Shown here piece after piece: positions 25,601 to 36,366 of a stretch of 64,000 nt of DNA (positions are counted from its first letter, which is position 1; each line of letters opens with the position of its first letter). The DNA comes from Montifringilla adamsi (lineage: Eukaryota; Chordata; Aves; Passeriformes; Passeridae): the NCBI GenBank assembly GCA_017590115.1, contig JAGGNK010006448.1, forward strand, positions 2,057,849-2,121,848, written 5' to 3'. The translations under genes were made by a program, and so were the position numbers. A model generated the notes under the pieces. The model was not told the origin of the DNA and made no database searches. It was given only the letters and a program-made list of their open reading frames with translations.

Positions 25601-28600
25601 GCAAAAGAGTATAAAGCTGGCACCTGTGCAAGAACAAGTATAATACTCTGGAGTGGTAGGACTTGATTATTTCTTCTCACTGGGTGTAAAAACCAGGGCA
25701 GAACGATTAATGAATTCTATTGTAGACTTTTTTTTTTCTGTTTCAAGTTTGTGCCTTACATGCCTCAGAAGTTTTCTGGTGGACAGTTCTCCCTAAGGTC
25801 ATTTTTTAAAATCAAATAGTCGAATTTACAGTCCAATATGGGTAACGGTAATAGAGATTCACGTTACTTTATAAACAAAAAATCAGCACCCATTTTGCAC
25901 ATGTTCTTGAAAGGTTTGGAAGTCTCAAGCAATTTCACATGTCACTAACATCCCTGCATGATTATATAGCAACCATGGAAAATGTCTGCTTCATGGTATT
26001 TTGGGGGTTTGCAATCCCATCTGTTACATTTCACAGTTCATCACTAAGAATATGAGTTATATGATAAGTTGTGGAAAACACATAGCAAAGTCCTCTGACA
26101 GAAGCAAATGTAGTAAGATGAGGGTCAGGTGGGGGATATGACAGCTTCAGTAAGAGTCTGTCAGAAAGGTCTTCTGGAAAAGGTCTTGTCCATCTGCCAA
26201 GCATATGAGATAATTGACATCTTGGATGTTCCCACCAGCTGTCTCAACAGTTCAGGATCGAGCAGGGGCAATCCGCAGGCATCGAGAAGCAGAAATGCAT
26301 GTTGTAATGCAGGAACTGGAAAACGTGACAGGTGATATTTGCTAATGACTGGTAATGATAGGGAAGAGATGTTAAGCATTGTAGCTATAACCCAGCCATT
26401 TTAAAAGACTGAAGGTGAAATATGAATTAATTTTAACACTTTCTAAAATTGCCCTGAGATGATCTATCATCACTCAAGCGTATTCCTTGTACATCCTCAG
26501 TCAACATCTAATGCTGACATGCTATCTTTTGGGCTACTGATAACCCCACAACTGGGAGAACCACTGAGAATACAGAATAAAAATAGAGGGGGAGTAAACT
26601 TTTGAGATGTCTGTCTTTCCAGTAGATTTGGAACAAACTATACCTTACAGAAACATCTGAAAATCTTAAATGTAACTTATTCGTAATACACAAAAATACA
26701 GAATAAGTCATTAAATTTTTCATTATATTATCGCATCATATTCTGAAGAGGAAGTGCTTTCTACTATACCAGTAATTAAGAAACCTAAAAAGTGGCATTT
26801 CTTAATTTACAGACATACATTTCTTGAACAATAGAGTAGTAAAATGAAAAGATGAAGAAAAATCAGAAACATCTGTCACAATTTAACAGCACCAGAATTA
26901 ATAACACTCTCCCCCACTCAATCAAGCATTCTGCCAACACTTCAAAAGGGTAATTAGAGTGACTTGGTAATTATAGATGTGTCATCATGATTTCAATACC
27001 AGGCAAAATAATCCAGCAGGTGGACATGACTTTAATAAATAATAGAGGGGGAAGCCCATGCAATTGAATTGAGTTGATATAGTTTGTGGAAAATAAAACT
27101 TAACAAGCCACCATAACAGAAATTATTTTACACTTGTAAGGAACACTCCAGCTATAGCATGAAGCCTGTCCCAGCTTTGCTGCCATACTCAGAGCACCTT
27201 GCAGCACAGGAACTTGCTACTGTCAGAAGGATTGTCCCTGTTGTCCTTCTACCATCTCTTCTGCTGATGCAGCCTGAAGGGGCCCAGGCTCAGGGACTTG
27301 CACATCACAAGTCCAGATTTAATATAAATAACAACAATAAATAAATGAATAAGTTGATAAATAAATGCATTGCTTCAGAAATTCAGTTAAATAGAGCTGG
27401 GCTTGCTGGTCTTTTCACTGCTGCCAGTTTCTTCACCTGTATTATTGAAATCAAAGTAAGTATTTTATGATAGCTGGAGAGACCTGTGATAAACCTCTTG
27501 ATCTTGACTTTGTGCCAATGTTGTTCTTCATTTAAAATCTGTTTCACTTTCCAATAGTTAAATTGTATGAAGTTTGGACAATGCCATGTGTGTAGGAGGA
27601 GAGAATTCAGAGTACTGTACAAGCTCAGAGAGCAAATCTTTTGGTTCTTCTAAAATACTCAAGCTCATTCAGTGTCCCAGATGCATGAGATTGGATGAGA
27701 TGATTTAATGTTCAGCCTTACATTGTGGGCAATGCAAGATGATGTATAAACTGTTTTCCTTTATCATGATTGCTCATATGAAACCATTAAGTAGACCATT
27801 ACCTCATGAAACACAAGAGCCAAAAATCACTCATACTGACAGTATATATTTACTAAAGTGACATTCAGAGTAGTCCAGCACTAGTACCTTGAAGATTTTG
27901 CCCTCTAAATCACAAGAGGAAATACTTCACTTACTTCCACTACTACCAGTGGATCTCTGTTCTTTATTCAGCTTTACATAGCCGAAACAGCATAGTAGAA
28001 CAGGCCTGTATTAGAGTCAGATCACAGCTGTGCACTGTATGTCATCATAATTTGTGATTTTGAAATATTCTTAATTGGAAGTAGCTGGCAGACAGCATGG
28101 CAGATGATTACAGAATGATGATATCAATTTTGTTCTGGCTGTTTTTATTAAAAGCCCTAGTCTTCATGTTCTGTCCCAAAATGAGGGACAAAAACAAATA
28201 AATAAATTTTATTTTGAATGTGCTAGGGTTGAGTCAAGCAGGGTTACAGATCCCACAGGTACAGAGCAGGAAAGCCCTAGTGATGCCTGCGCTGACTCAA
28301 ACCTGGTGATTAGTTGTGTCCTGAGCATGTGAGCAGGAGCGATCAAGCTGGCATCTGCTCCCCCTGAGAACACTGATGGGCAGCCCTTCCTCCAGCTGGG
28401 ATGAAGCTGCACTGATTCAGAGGGAGGAAGAAGTACATAAACATAAAAATGTATCTGGACGTGGAATAAAAAGGAGGAGTGGGAAGTCATCCTCTGCAAA
28501 CCACTGGCAAAGCAGCATATGAGATACACTCCAAGTCTCTGTCACAAGGTGCAAGTTAACAAATGTAGCTCCCCATGACATGGGAAGTGGTCTGAGTTCT

Positions 28601-28734
28601 CTGGAGGGACAAGAGGTCTTGCAGGGGGATCTAGGTAGATTGGAGCATTGAGCTGTGATTAATTTAAGAAATTCAAGTTCTGAACAATGCACTTAGCAAC
28701 AGGCTTTTAACTTTTGATCAGCTCTAAATAGTCA
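22694..28734. other. Unannotated region, with a TAAA-rich tract at 27.3 kb
   Basis: No gene is recognised in these 6 kb. There are an A-rich stretch (about 25162-25182) and a degenerate (TAAA)n-type tract at 27321-27366. Open frames up to about 106 codons (minus, 28.2-28.5 kb) show no recognisable features. Confidence 0.45.
27321..27366 (+). repeat. Degenerate (TAAA)n/(AAC)n tract
   Basis: A tract of ATAAATAACAACAATAAATAAATGAATAA-type sequence. It is imperfect tetranucleotide and trinucleotide repetition with a purine bias. Confidence 0.8.
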
Positions 28735-28795
28735 GGCAGTTGAACAAGATGGTTGATGTAGATCCTTTCCAACTGGAATGTATTCTATTCTATTT
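28735..28795 (+). mobile_element. CR1: CR1 LINE fragment, extreme 3' end
   Basis: The plus-strand order 'gatggttgatgtagatcc', 'tttccaactggaatg', 'tattctattctatttga' follows the CR1 end pattern (gacttgatgatctt..ttccaac...ATTCTAT repeats). Only about 60 bases can be assigned. It lies about 0.8 kb from a longer CR1 copy on the opposite strand, so it is a separate insertion. Confidence 0.72.
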
Positions 28796-28940
28796 GATCA
28801 ATTAGATTTGATTCTGTTTTACTCCATTATGCTGACCATTCTCCATAGAAAATGTGGCTATGGAAAATATTTAATCATTTTGAAAAACTGAATCTCAGCG
28901 TATTCCTGTGACAAAACAGTGCCAATGACCCAGAGTACTA

Positions 28941-28980
28941 AAAAGGAGAATATCCCATCAAAAAGGAGAATATCCCATCA
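28941..28980 (+). repeat. 20-bp perfect tandem duplication
   Basis: AAAAGGAGAATATCCCATCA is repeated exactly at 28941-28960 and 28961-28980. Two perfect copies of a nonrepetitive unit point to a recent slippage or small duplication event. Confidence 0.96.
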
Positions 28981-29552
28981 AGACTGGGAAATACCAAGGC
29001 TGTCCAAAGAGCCTTGACAAAGCTGCTAGTGTGATATAGACACCAGGCTTATCTCAAATTCCCATTTCAAGAAGAATGTGGAAATACCAGTGTGGCTATA
29101 AATGAGACCTAAGTGTTGGGAGACAAACCTTTCCTAAGAGTTAAGACGTACAGTTTTCTAAATTCACTGAAAAGGAGAGGAGAGGTTGTTTATCCCATAT
29201 GCCAGTGTGAGTCCTGACAATGGCATGCTTTCCAATCTTGTTACCAAAGGCTTGACAAGAGATAATGTCTTGAAGTTCAATTTAGGCAAACTGGCCTTGA
29301 CATTAGATGCATTTTCATAGAAGTTAAAAACTAGAAAAGCTTAGAGGATGAGGGTGGATTTAGAGTCCCTTGAATAGGGTCAGAAATATTCCTAAGGATT
29401 TGGTCCAATCCAGAAACTAGATTCAAGTGTGAGGGTTAGTCTGTTGACTTCCTGAGGCTAGAAGCATCAGGTCTATGCACTGTATTTTTTCTTTCTTTCC
29501 TTTATGAACCATGGTGAAAAAAAGGAAACTAGACACTTAGCTCAGCATGGAA
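28981..29552. other. Unannotated spacer between two CR1 copies
   Basis: I see no gene or assignable repeat in this stretch between the plus-strand CR1 end at 28.7 kb and the minus-strand copy from 29.55 kb. Confidence 0.45.
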
Positions 29553-30110
29553 CAGAATAAAGTAGAATAGGGTAGAGTCATTTCAGCTGGAAGGGTCGTA
29601 CAACAGTCATCTAGTCCAACTGCCTGACCAATTCAGGGCCAACCAAAAGATAAAGAATGTTATTAAGTTCATTGTCCAAAGGCATTTTAGCCATTGACAA
29701 ACTTGGGACATTGACTACATTGCTAGGAAGACTGTTCCAGGATTTGATCACCTTCTCAGTAGCAAGATGCCTCCTAATGTCCAGTCCTTCCTTGGTGCAT
29801 CTTTGAAGCGTTCCCACATATTCTGTCACTGGTTCTCTGGGGGAAGAGACCATCGCCTCCATCTCCATTTCCACTGCTTGGGAAGCTGTAGAATGAGCAA
29901 CAAGGTCACCTCTCAGATTCCTTTTCTCCAAACTAGACAAGTGTCCTCAGCCACTTCTCACAGGAAACTCCTTCCAGCCCTTTCGCCACTTTTGTGTGCT
30001 CTTATGGATGCTCTTGAGTACCTTCCCATCTTTCTTAAATTGAGGGGCCCAGAACTGCACACATCTCATCTAAATTTATACCTCTCAAATATGGCCACCT
30101 GATTGAATCC
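29553..30110 (-). mobile_element. CR1: CR1 LINE, minus strand, with decayed ORF2 C-terminus
   Basis: On the minus strand this reads as the 3' part of CR1. From the right it contains an antisense 'ggggcccagaactgcacac' block (30046-30063), then the C-terminal end of the endonuclease/reverse-transcriptase polyprotein. A frame from 29940 down to 29611 is still open for 109 codons and has the CR1 signatures 'SLEKRNLRGDL' and 'VIKSWNSLPSNVV', where the family usually has SLEKRRLRGDL and HWNRLPREVV. The 3' UTR follows, ending in a degenerate octamer tail at 29553-29580. Upstream coding sequence is frameshifted. The copy cannot be mobile. Confidence 0.95.
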
Positions 30111-30309
30111 AAGTTGGTCATAACTGAAAAAAAGAATAAATAATGGATTTGTAAAAGAATTATAATTAAAAAAAATAATGAACCCATCATCCTGTGTAAA
30201 GAATTATTTCTAGAGGTCTCATGTGTGTCTGTACTGAAATATTTTTTGTGGAACTGTAACTGTTTGAGTGGACAGTTATGTTGATTCTGCCCTTATTGTG
30301 TTATCTTCC

Positions 30310-30965
30310 ATATTTTTTTAACCCAGCAAACTTTGTGTTGCCTAAGAACCCTACTTGAAAACATTTTGTATGGTCATCAATGTTGTTAGTGAAAACAGTG
30401 AACACTGCCAGCTTAAAAGTCAGTGTTGGAAGCAGATCTGCACTTCCAATGTAACAACTGCCTGAGATCTCTCCAGGAGTCACTTAATGGCACATTTGTT
30501 ATGTGTTATGCTGTGTTAATTCTATATAATTCATATTTCTTAGTCAAAATGTAATTGATAGAAAGTCAAACACCTCAGACAAATCCAAGTATGTGACATC
30601 AGTGTAGTTGTCATTGTCTGCCAGCTTAGAAAGAAAGACAACAAACAAAGCCTACCTTCCAAGCAAAATACTTACAGTTTCTAAACCTTTTTTCTGAAAT
30701 CCAAAACCCATGGCCCTATGTTTTCTAACCAACACTGTCAGGATAATTATCTGATAGCTACCTGTGTCATTCCTTTCCCCATTTTCAAAAAAAAGAAACC
30801 AGTACCAAGAACCCTGGTTTTAAATCCTCAGGAATTCCCTCAGTTTTCCAAGCTTTGCTAAAATTTACAGTGGGCCTTCCAAAGTCATGGCTAATTTCCT
30901 TATGATTTCTAGGTGCAAGTCCTCCAGCAGATGCTTCCATCCCCCTTCTGCAGTTCCAGATGATA
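30310..30965 (-). mobile_element. CR1: Probable continuation of the same ancient CR1 (reverse transcriptase region)
   Basis: Weaker CR1 blocks continue on the same strand and in the expected order: 'tttttaacccagcaaact' near 30315, a 'gtcatcaatgttgtta' block near 30373, 'aatccaagtatgtgacatca' near 30582, and 'aatcctcaggaattcc' near 30823 with 'cagtgggccttcc' after it. In intact avian CR1 copies these lie in antisense order over the reverse transcriptase domain. The match is interrupted by diverged or deleted parts (30.1-30.3 kb), and no frame is intact. I assign this from motif order rather than an alignment. Confidence 0.6.
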
Positions 30966-31897
30966 ACTTCTCTGTTCCATCCACCACATGGAATGCAATG
31001 GGCACAGCCTAAAGCCTCTTTTCAGGTACAGAAGAAATCCAGCTGTTGAGCACAACCAACCTCTTTCCTTCATTATCTGCAAACAGCTATCATGTCTGGT
31101 ATAGGGATTCTTCTTCTCACAAACATGTACTTTCTTGTCTTGGCACCTCTTTTCTCAGATTGGAATACTTCATTCTTGGAATCTTTTCTATGTTTTTTCT
31201 GAGTTGTGTTACAAATCTCCCCATAACAGGCTCATAAGGCATAAGTTTCATTAAATCCTGTACTACAATTCAGCAGTGAAACAGAATAATAACTGCTCTG
31301 TTGATGTTTTTTTCTTATGATTACTCGTAAGGCAAGTGCAGAATCATGGAACAGTTTCTGCTTCCTTCTACTTCCCTTGATAAAACAGAAGAAGGGAGTT
31401 ATTAAATTGAAACTGTGTGTTTGGCAAATACCAACCCACAATCAAAAGCTCTAAATGAAACTACCAGAGATGTAAAAAGTAAGATGCACCGCCACTAAGT
31501 TTTGGATGCTTGCATGAGGTGTCCCCTATCTCCTGCAATATTTATGATAATCCTTCCTGCTCTCTCACCTGATTGTCGTTGCAGATATTTTAGGTGATTA
31601 GACAGTTTTCTGTCCGGTATTCTTTCATCCTGTAACTCAGTGTAAAAAGACCCAGTCACTAAAGATGTATCTGACCTGTTTGAGGAGGCCATGACAACAT
31701 TTCTGCATTTGTCCATACTTGATCCCTTGAGGAAGAAAAAGTATAATAATTAAAACCCCAAACTTCTTGTGAGTTTTAAAATTAGCTAATTAGTTATTAT
31801 GCATTTTTTAAAATTATTCTTCTGGAATTTCCAGTTTGCAAGGAATTTCAAAAAATGGACTTCCCAAGTAGCAGACACCTTGTGTTCTGATATTATG

Positions 31898-32489
31898 TCA
31901 AGTTTTTAAAAAAAATTTGACTTCCATTTTTTGTCCCCACAAAATGTTGGGTAAATGCATAGTTTTGAGCTGTTTCTTGCCAAGTTTAAAGTAGGAATTG
32001 CTGCAAATATCACTAAAATATGCCATAGTATAAAACATGTATTGAAATATGCAATTATTATAATTAATAATGCTGTTATTAACAAAAGGCACTCCTCTGC
32101 CAAAGCCTGAGGCACTCTTCAAGTCATTAAAAGAAATCACAATAAATATCAAAGAAAATATACCGTCTAGTAGAACTTCGAGATGGAAAACAGTTATTAC
32201 ATCACCCAGTTCATTCTCTCCTTGCCAGTGGAGGAATGCAGTGCTAAGTACAAATTCATTCTCATTATTTGGATGCCGGTTTCCAACTTTTTTTGGGCAC
32301 AGCAACAACTCTTTCAGCATAAGAGTAATGAAATCTTGGCACTCTGGCCCTCAATTTGAGAATCTCTCTGAAAGCCAAAGCTTGTCCAGACTTTTCTGTG
32401 CGTTTGCCCAGATAAATGTAGTTAAATGGAATTGTTTACACTGCTGTTTTTCCTGTTGCACTTGTTCTTCAGCCAGAAGCCATATATAA
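31898..32489. other. Overlapping antiparallel open frames, unassigned
   Basis: A minus-strand frame (32320 to 31898, 140 codons) and a plus-strand frame (32070-32489, 139 codons) overlap for about 250 bases. The minus frame has a hydrophobic stretch (FSLIFIVISF) that could pass for a membrane segment. Neither product resembles a family I know, and there are no splice or promoter cues. A stretch poor in stop trinucleotides on both strands explains both frames at once, so I treat them as probably fortuitous. Confidence 0.12.
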
Positions 32490-34564
32490 GAAAGAGCACT
32501 TTGCACAGTATTGCAAAATGGGACACCTCCATACAGTTAATATATTTTGATAGAGCAGAAAGTAAGTCTGGACATTTTTTCATATGCTTTCAGCTGCCTG
32601 AATACATTGCCACTATGTCCCAGCTGCTGAAAATTTAGATTTTCTTTATGCATATATTGTAAAAAAACCCATAATTTTATAAGTGGCACAGTGGAACAGA
32701 TCTGGATAAGGTTCTAGATGATGCTTCCAATTATTGTTCTTGAACACTCCAGTTGCAGGCACCAGGGTCTAGGAGTCATAAAAGCTCATCCAGGTGACAA
32801 GAAAATGAGTGCCTGCAGTTTGCAACACACGTATTAGATTCGTGCGTGGCAGCACCTTTTGAAACCTCTGGATCAGGACATTCTGCTCTGCCAGACTCTC
32901 AATCTCAGCATGTTTTAGACTGAATCAAAGCCCTGAAAGTACTCAGACCAGAGTTTTGGGACGTGCTGGGGCAAGTGAACACTAAGGCAACTTTCAGGTC
33001 AAACAGCAAATCAGTTCAGCAAGTCTGGTGAGCTCAATCAGGTTGGGCTGAGCAAGTGTGAGGCTTCTGTTTGCTTTTGGATCAGGTGCACCTAAAACCT
33101 TTTCCTTCTTAGACTTCTCTGTTCTTCTTCTTGTCTGTTCCACTTAGATGTCTTCAATCCCTAGGAAAATGAGGCATACACCAGAAATTTCTGGTCTACT
33201 GCCTTCTTCCACTGGGCTGGAAAATGGAACTAGCTGATGAGAGGAAGAGAAGGACTGACTAAAATATCTTCTAGGTGGTTCTATTTTTCCTGTTTTCACC
33301 CTCTTGACATTGGCATAAATAACATATTTTAGGCCCAGTTTGTCAAGTCCAGATCCCTGGGGATTAGACAGGCAATTCTTATAAGAAGCTTATTTTTCCT
33401 TATTGCAATTGTGAGTCACTTCCAGTGTGCTCAGTCTGGGGAGGCCGTCTTTGCAGGTGGAAACAAGTCACAGATTCGTTTACTCAGGTCTGATTTTTTG
33501 TTGTCCTGTCAGAAATATATACACCACAAATCTCTTCTTTATTTCAGAAACACTGAAGGGGAGGCACATGCGTGAAACTTAGAGCAGCTTTCACCTGCCA
33601 AACCTTTAAGATCTTTTCTCTGTTCCAGCACCTGCACAGTCATGCAAAAAAACCCCAGAAGAGCAAAAAAGATTCAAATAAAACAAACGAAAAAGTTACT
33701 GTTTGTCTAAGCCAGCTAGGGAGAAAAATAATTTAAAGGCTAATTATTTTTCTTCTGCTGCAATTTGGAGGATCTGCACAATACATTCTCCACCTTGTTT
33801 ACCTGCTGTGCCCAAATAGCTAAAATCCAGTTTTTAAAATTATTCATCTTTGTTTCATTCAGCAGCATGCTCTAGAATTGCCCTGTGTACATGAATAGGA
33901 CTTTTTTAATAGCTTCTTTTGCTATTTATAAGCTCACTCAGGTAATAGAATAAATTCAAAATCTACGTCACACTGCTCAACTAATTGCCAGTCATTTTCT
34001 CTTCCAACTGTTTACAAGGGGAAAAAAAAGACATATTGAAGATGACTGTGTTTGCTATATAATACCACACAGTTACTTGGATTTGCTTTAGCTCTAATGA
34101 AAGCGTTTTGAGCTCTCCTGAGGACTTGAGGAAGTGTCACCTTAATCACCAGTGTCAGTTTTTATGACAGGAAAGTTTTCCCCTCCTGAAGCATTCCCTA
34201 CCTCTGTGGTAGCTAGTAAGAAGCTAGGGACTGCAGCAATTCGTCCGTGGCCTCTCAGGGACTGGGTGTTCAAGCACTTTGTGCCAGGAAATCCTTTCTT
34301 GCCTCAAGAGTACTGTGGTTTCTTGCTACCAACACACTGCTGTGCTGAAGGCTCTGTGTGCTCAAAGTTAAAGAGGGACTCTGAGAGTCCCCTAAATGAA
34401 TGTTAGATATTAGTATAGGAAAAACAGGGAGAAGCCTTAGCCCAGACTTTTAAACTCCAAAGGAAGCATCACTGTCTGCCTGATCTACCCTCCCACACTT
34501 CTGCTGGAGAGGAGAGGAGGCCACGAGGGCTGTGTAGTGTGGCCATTTTTCAGTTCTTCACTGA

Positions 34565-35050
34565 CTCACTCATAAATGTCATTGGTTTTCAGCTCCTTTG
34601 CAAGGCAATGTAATTGCTCTTCCGTGTAGTCCTTCCAAAAGTACAATTGCACCATTAGCAAACAACATCAAGGATCTTCTAAAGCCAGTGCTAAATCATA
34701 CTGGCTGTTTTCCACAGAACTTTGCCTGCTCCACTGAATCAGAACCCATTACTGCTTTGGTTATGCTTGTGACAAAGCAATTTATTAGACTCCTTCACTG
34801 CAATTTGTCTGCCCTAAGCTATGCATCCAAAATACAAATAGACACCTCTCCCAGTCAAGTGTTGGCACTCAGCTGCAAAAGAAGGTGCCTGCAGGAGACA
34901 GTTAATTCTTCTCTACACCCACTATCAACCACCGAGACATCAAGGTCTTCATCCTCAGTGGCTTCCTCAGATAGGACAGCAGATATTCCAGCTACTCCAG
35001 GCAAAGATTCCTTTAAGATTCAAGCCAGTGCTTTGAACACAGGAAGGTAG
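34565..35050 (+). other. 162-codon stop-free frame, unassigned
   Basis: A plus-strand frame is open from after TGA at 34562 to TAG at 35048-35050, with no ATG near its start (first candidate initiator TTG at 34598). An acceptor-like 'cattggttttcag' ends at 34592, inside the frame. The C-terminal third is Ser/Thr-rich (SRSSSSVASS). I do not recognise it. It could be an unannotated exon, a decayed retrocopy or chance. The lack of a clear donor or poly(A) site and the expected number of such frames favour chance. Confidence 0.15.
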
Positions 35051-35360
35051 ACAATCCACGTGGGATCAGCAGCTGTGAAGTCTGGCCTGTGGGTGACCCT
35101 TGCCTTCTTGGAGAGGCAGCAGAGGCTGGGTGTGATACCCTAGGACATCTCTGGTTACACTGGATATGCACATTTAGATAAACATTTACACACCTTATCA
35201 CTTCTCCTGCCCACAACCACCTGCTGACAAGATGCACCCAGCCTGTGGATCGTTGTGCACAGCTCTCTGCCCATCACAAGTAGCTAAGGAGTTCAATTCA
35301 AAATTTCACAGGAAAAATTTCACCTTTTTTGTCTCCCTTCACAGCTGTGTAAGTCCTTTC

Positions 35361-35430
35361 ATATATGTAAAAAAAAAATATGTAAAAAATACATATATAT
35401 GAACCGTATAAACCTATAATTTATATATAG
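35361..35430. repeat. AT-rich low-complexity tract
   Basis: ATATATGTAAAAAAAAAATATG and TACATATATATG segments with a short palindromic ATATATA character. It immediately precedes the CR1 fragment at 35.43 kb. Confidence 0.7.
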
Positions 35431-35626
35431 TTTTTCACTCAGAGGGTGAGCACTGGAACAGGCTCCCCAGGAAAGTGGGAACCAAGCCTGTCAGAGTTCT
35501 AGAAACATTTGGATAATGATCTCAGGCACAGGTGATTTTTGGAATGTCCTGTGTAGGGCCAGGAGCTGGACTTTGATGATCCTAGTTCATCACTTCCAAC
35601 ACAGCATATTGTATGATTCTATGATA
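35431..35626 (+). mobile_element. CR1: CR1 LINE fragment, 3' end
   Basis: The plus-strand order is 'tttttcactcagagggtga', 'gcactggaacaggctcccc', 'ttggataatgatctcaggca', 'ctggactttgatgatcct', 'cacttccaac' and a clear GTATGATTCTATGAT end. The first part encodes the F-F-T-x-R-V...H-W-N-R-L-P tail of CR1 ORF2, with a small deletion that shifts frame between RV and HWNRLP. The octamer end is well preserved. No target-site duplication is visible. Confidence 0.94.
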
Positions 35627-36133
35627 TCCTAAATTTCTGACTCCCAGCCCTTAGGAAGCCCCCAGCTTTCAAAAAGGAGGGATAAAATAGAATCTTCCTC
35701 AACTTCTAAAAACACATGTGGATGAACTTGCTGCTGAAATCATGGGCCACCAAGCTGCAAGAACAAAGTAGTTTCCCTACTACCTAATGCCACGTTAATA
35801 CATTAAAAATCTACCCTGAAACCACCTTCTGGCATTGATGCCAGCTGGCATGAGACACTCCTTGTCCACACTCTTCAACTCTCCTAGTCTCCAAAACAGG
35901 ACAGCAGCATCCAGCTGCCTGTTGGGAAGGGTCTGTGGGCTGTGCTAAGCTCTCAAGTATTCCCAGGTGCTGTTTGGAAGGTTGCTAGTGCAGGCCAGAG
36001 GCCACCCCGATGGTACAGAAGCACAAGTGGTGGCAGTGCTCATCAGTGCTTCCCACCACTGCTTGACTTCAGGTGTGACTGCAGCAGAGCAGCCAGCTCA
36101 GTGCTTGGGTTCACCAGGCTGACTCTTTCCTTG
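35627..36133. other. Unannotated region
   Basis: No gene or repeat is recognised in this 0.5 kb of moderately GC-richer sequence. Confidence 0.45.
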
Positions 36134-36366
36134 GCAGGGAAGATGAACTTAGTAAATAAACCACAAATTCCTCACAGGCTTGGTTGATTTCCATGGATTT
36201 GCAACCTCCTTTGTTTGTTTTTTTTTTTTTTTTTCCTGCAAGCCATATTGCAGGGAAGATGAACTTAGTAAATAAACCACAAATTCCTCACAGGCTTGGT
36301 TGATTTCCATGGATTTGCAACCTCCTTTTTTTTTTTTTTTTTTTTTTTTCTCCTGCAAGCCATATT
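36134..36366 (+). repeat. 116-bp direct tandem duplication with internal T-tracts
   Basis: Copy one (36134-36249) and copy two (36250-36366) both run from GCAGGGAAGATGAACTTAG through a T-tract to GCAAGCCATATT. Outside the T-tract the copies look identical. Differences are confined to the tract (copy one has a G-interrupted T-run, copy two a longer run) and its TCC edge. This indicates a recent duplication. The minus strand reads through both copies in a frame with repeated KKKKK segments, which has no coding meaning. Confidence 0.97.

Larger units (their letters stand above)
30966..35360. other. Unannotated region
   Basis: No repeat family or known gene is recognised. It contains two overlapping, oppositely directed frames near 32 kb and a 162-codon stop-free frame at 34565-35050, listed separately. 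The rest is ordinary AT-rich sequence. Confidence 0.45.
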
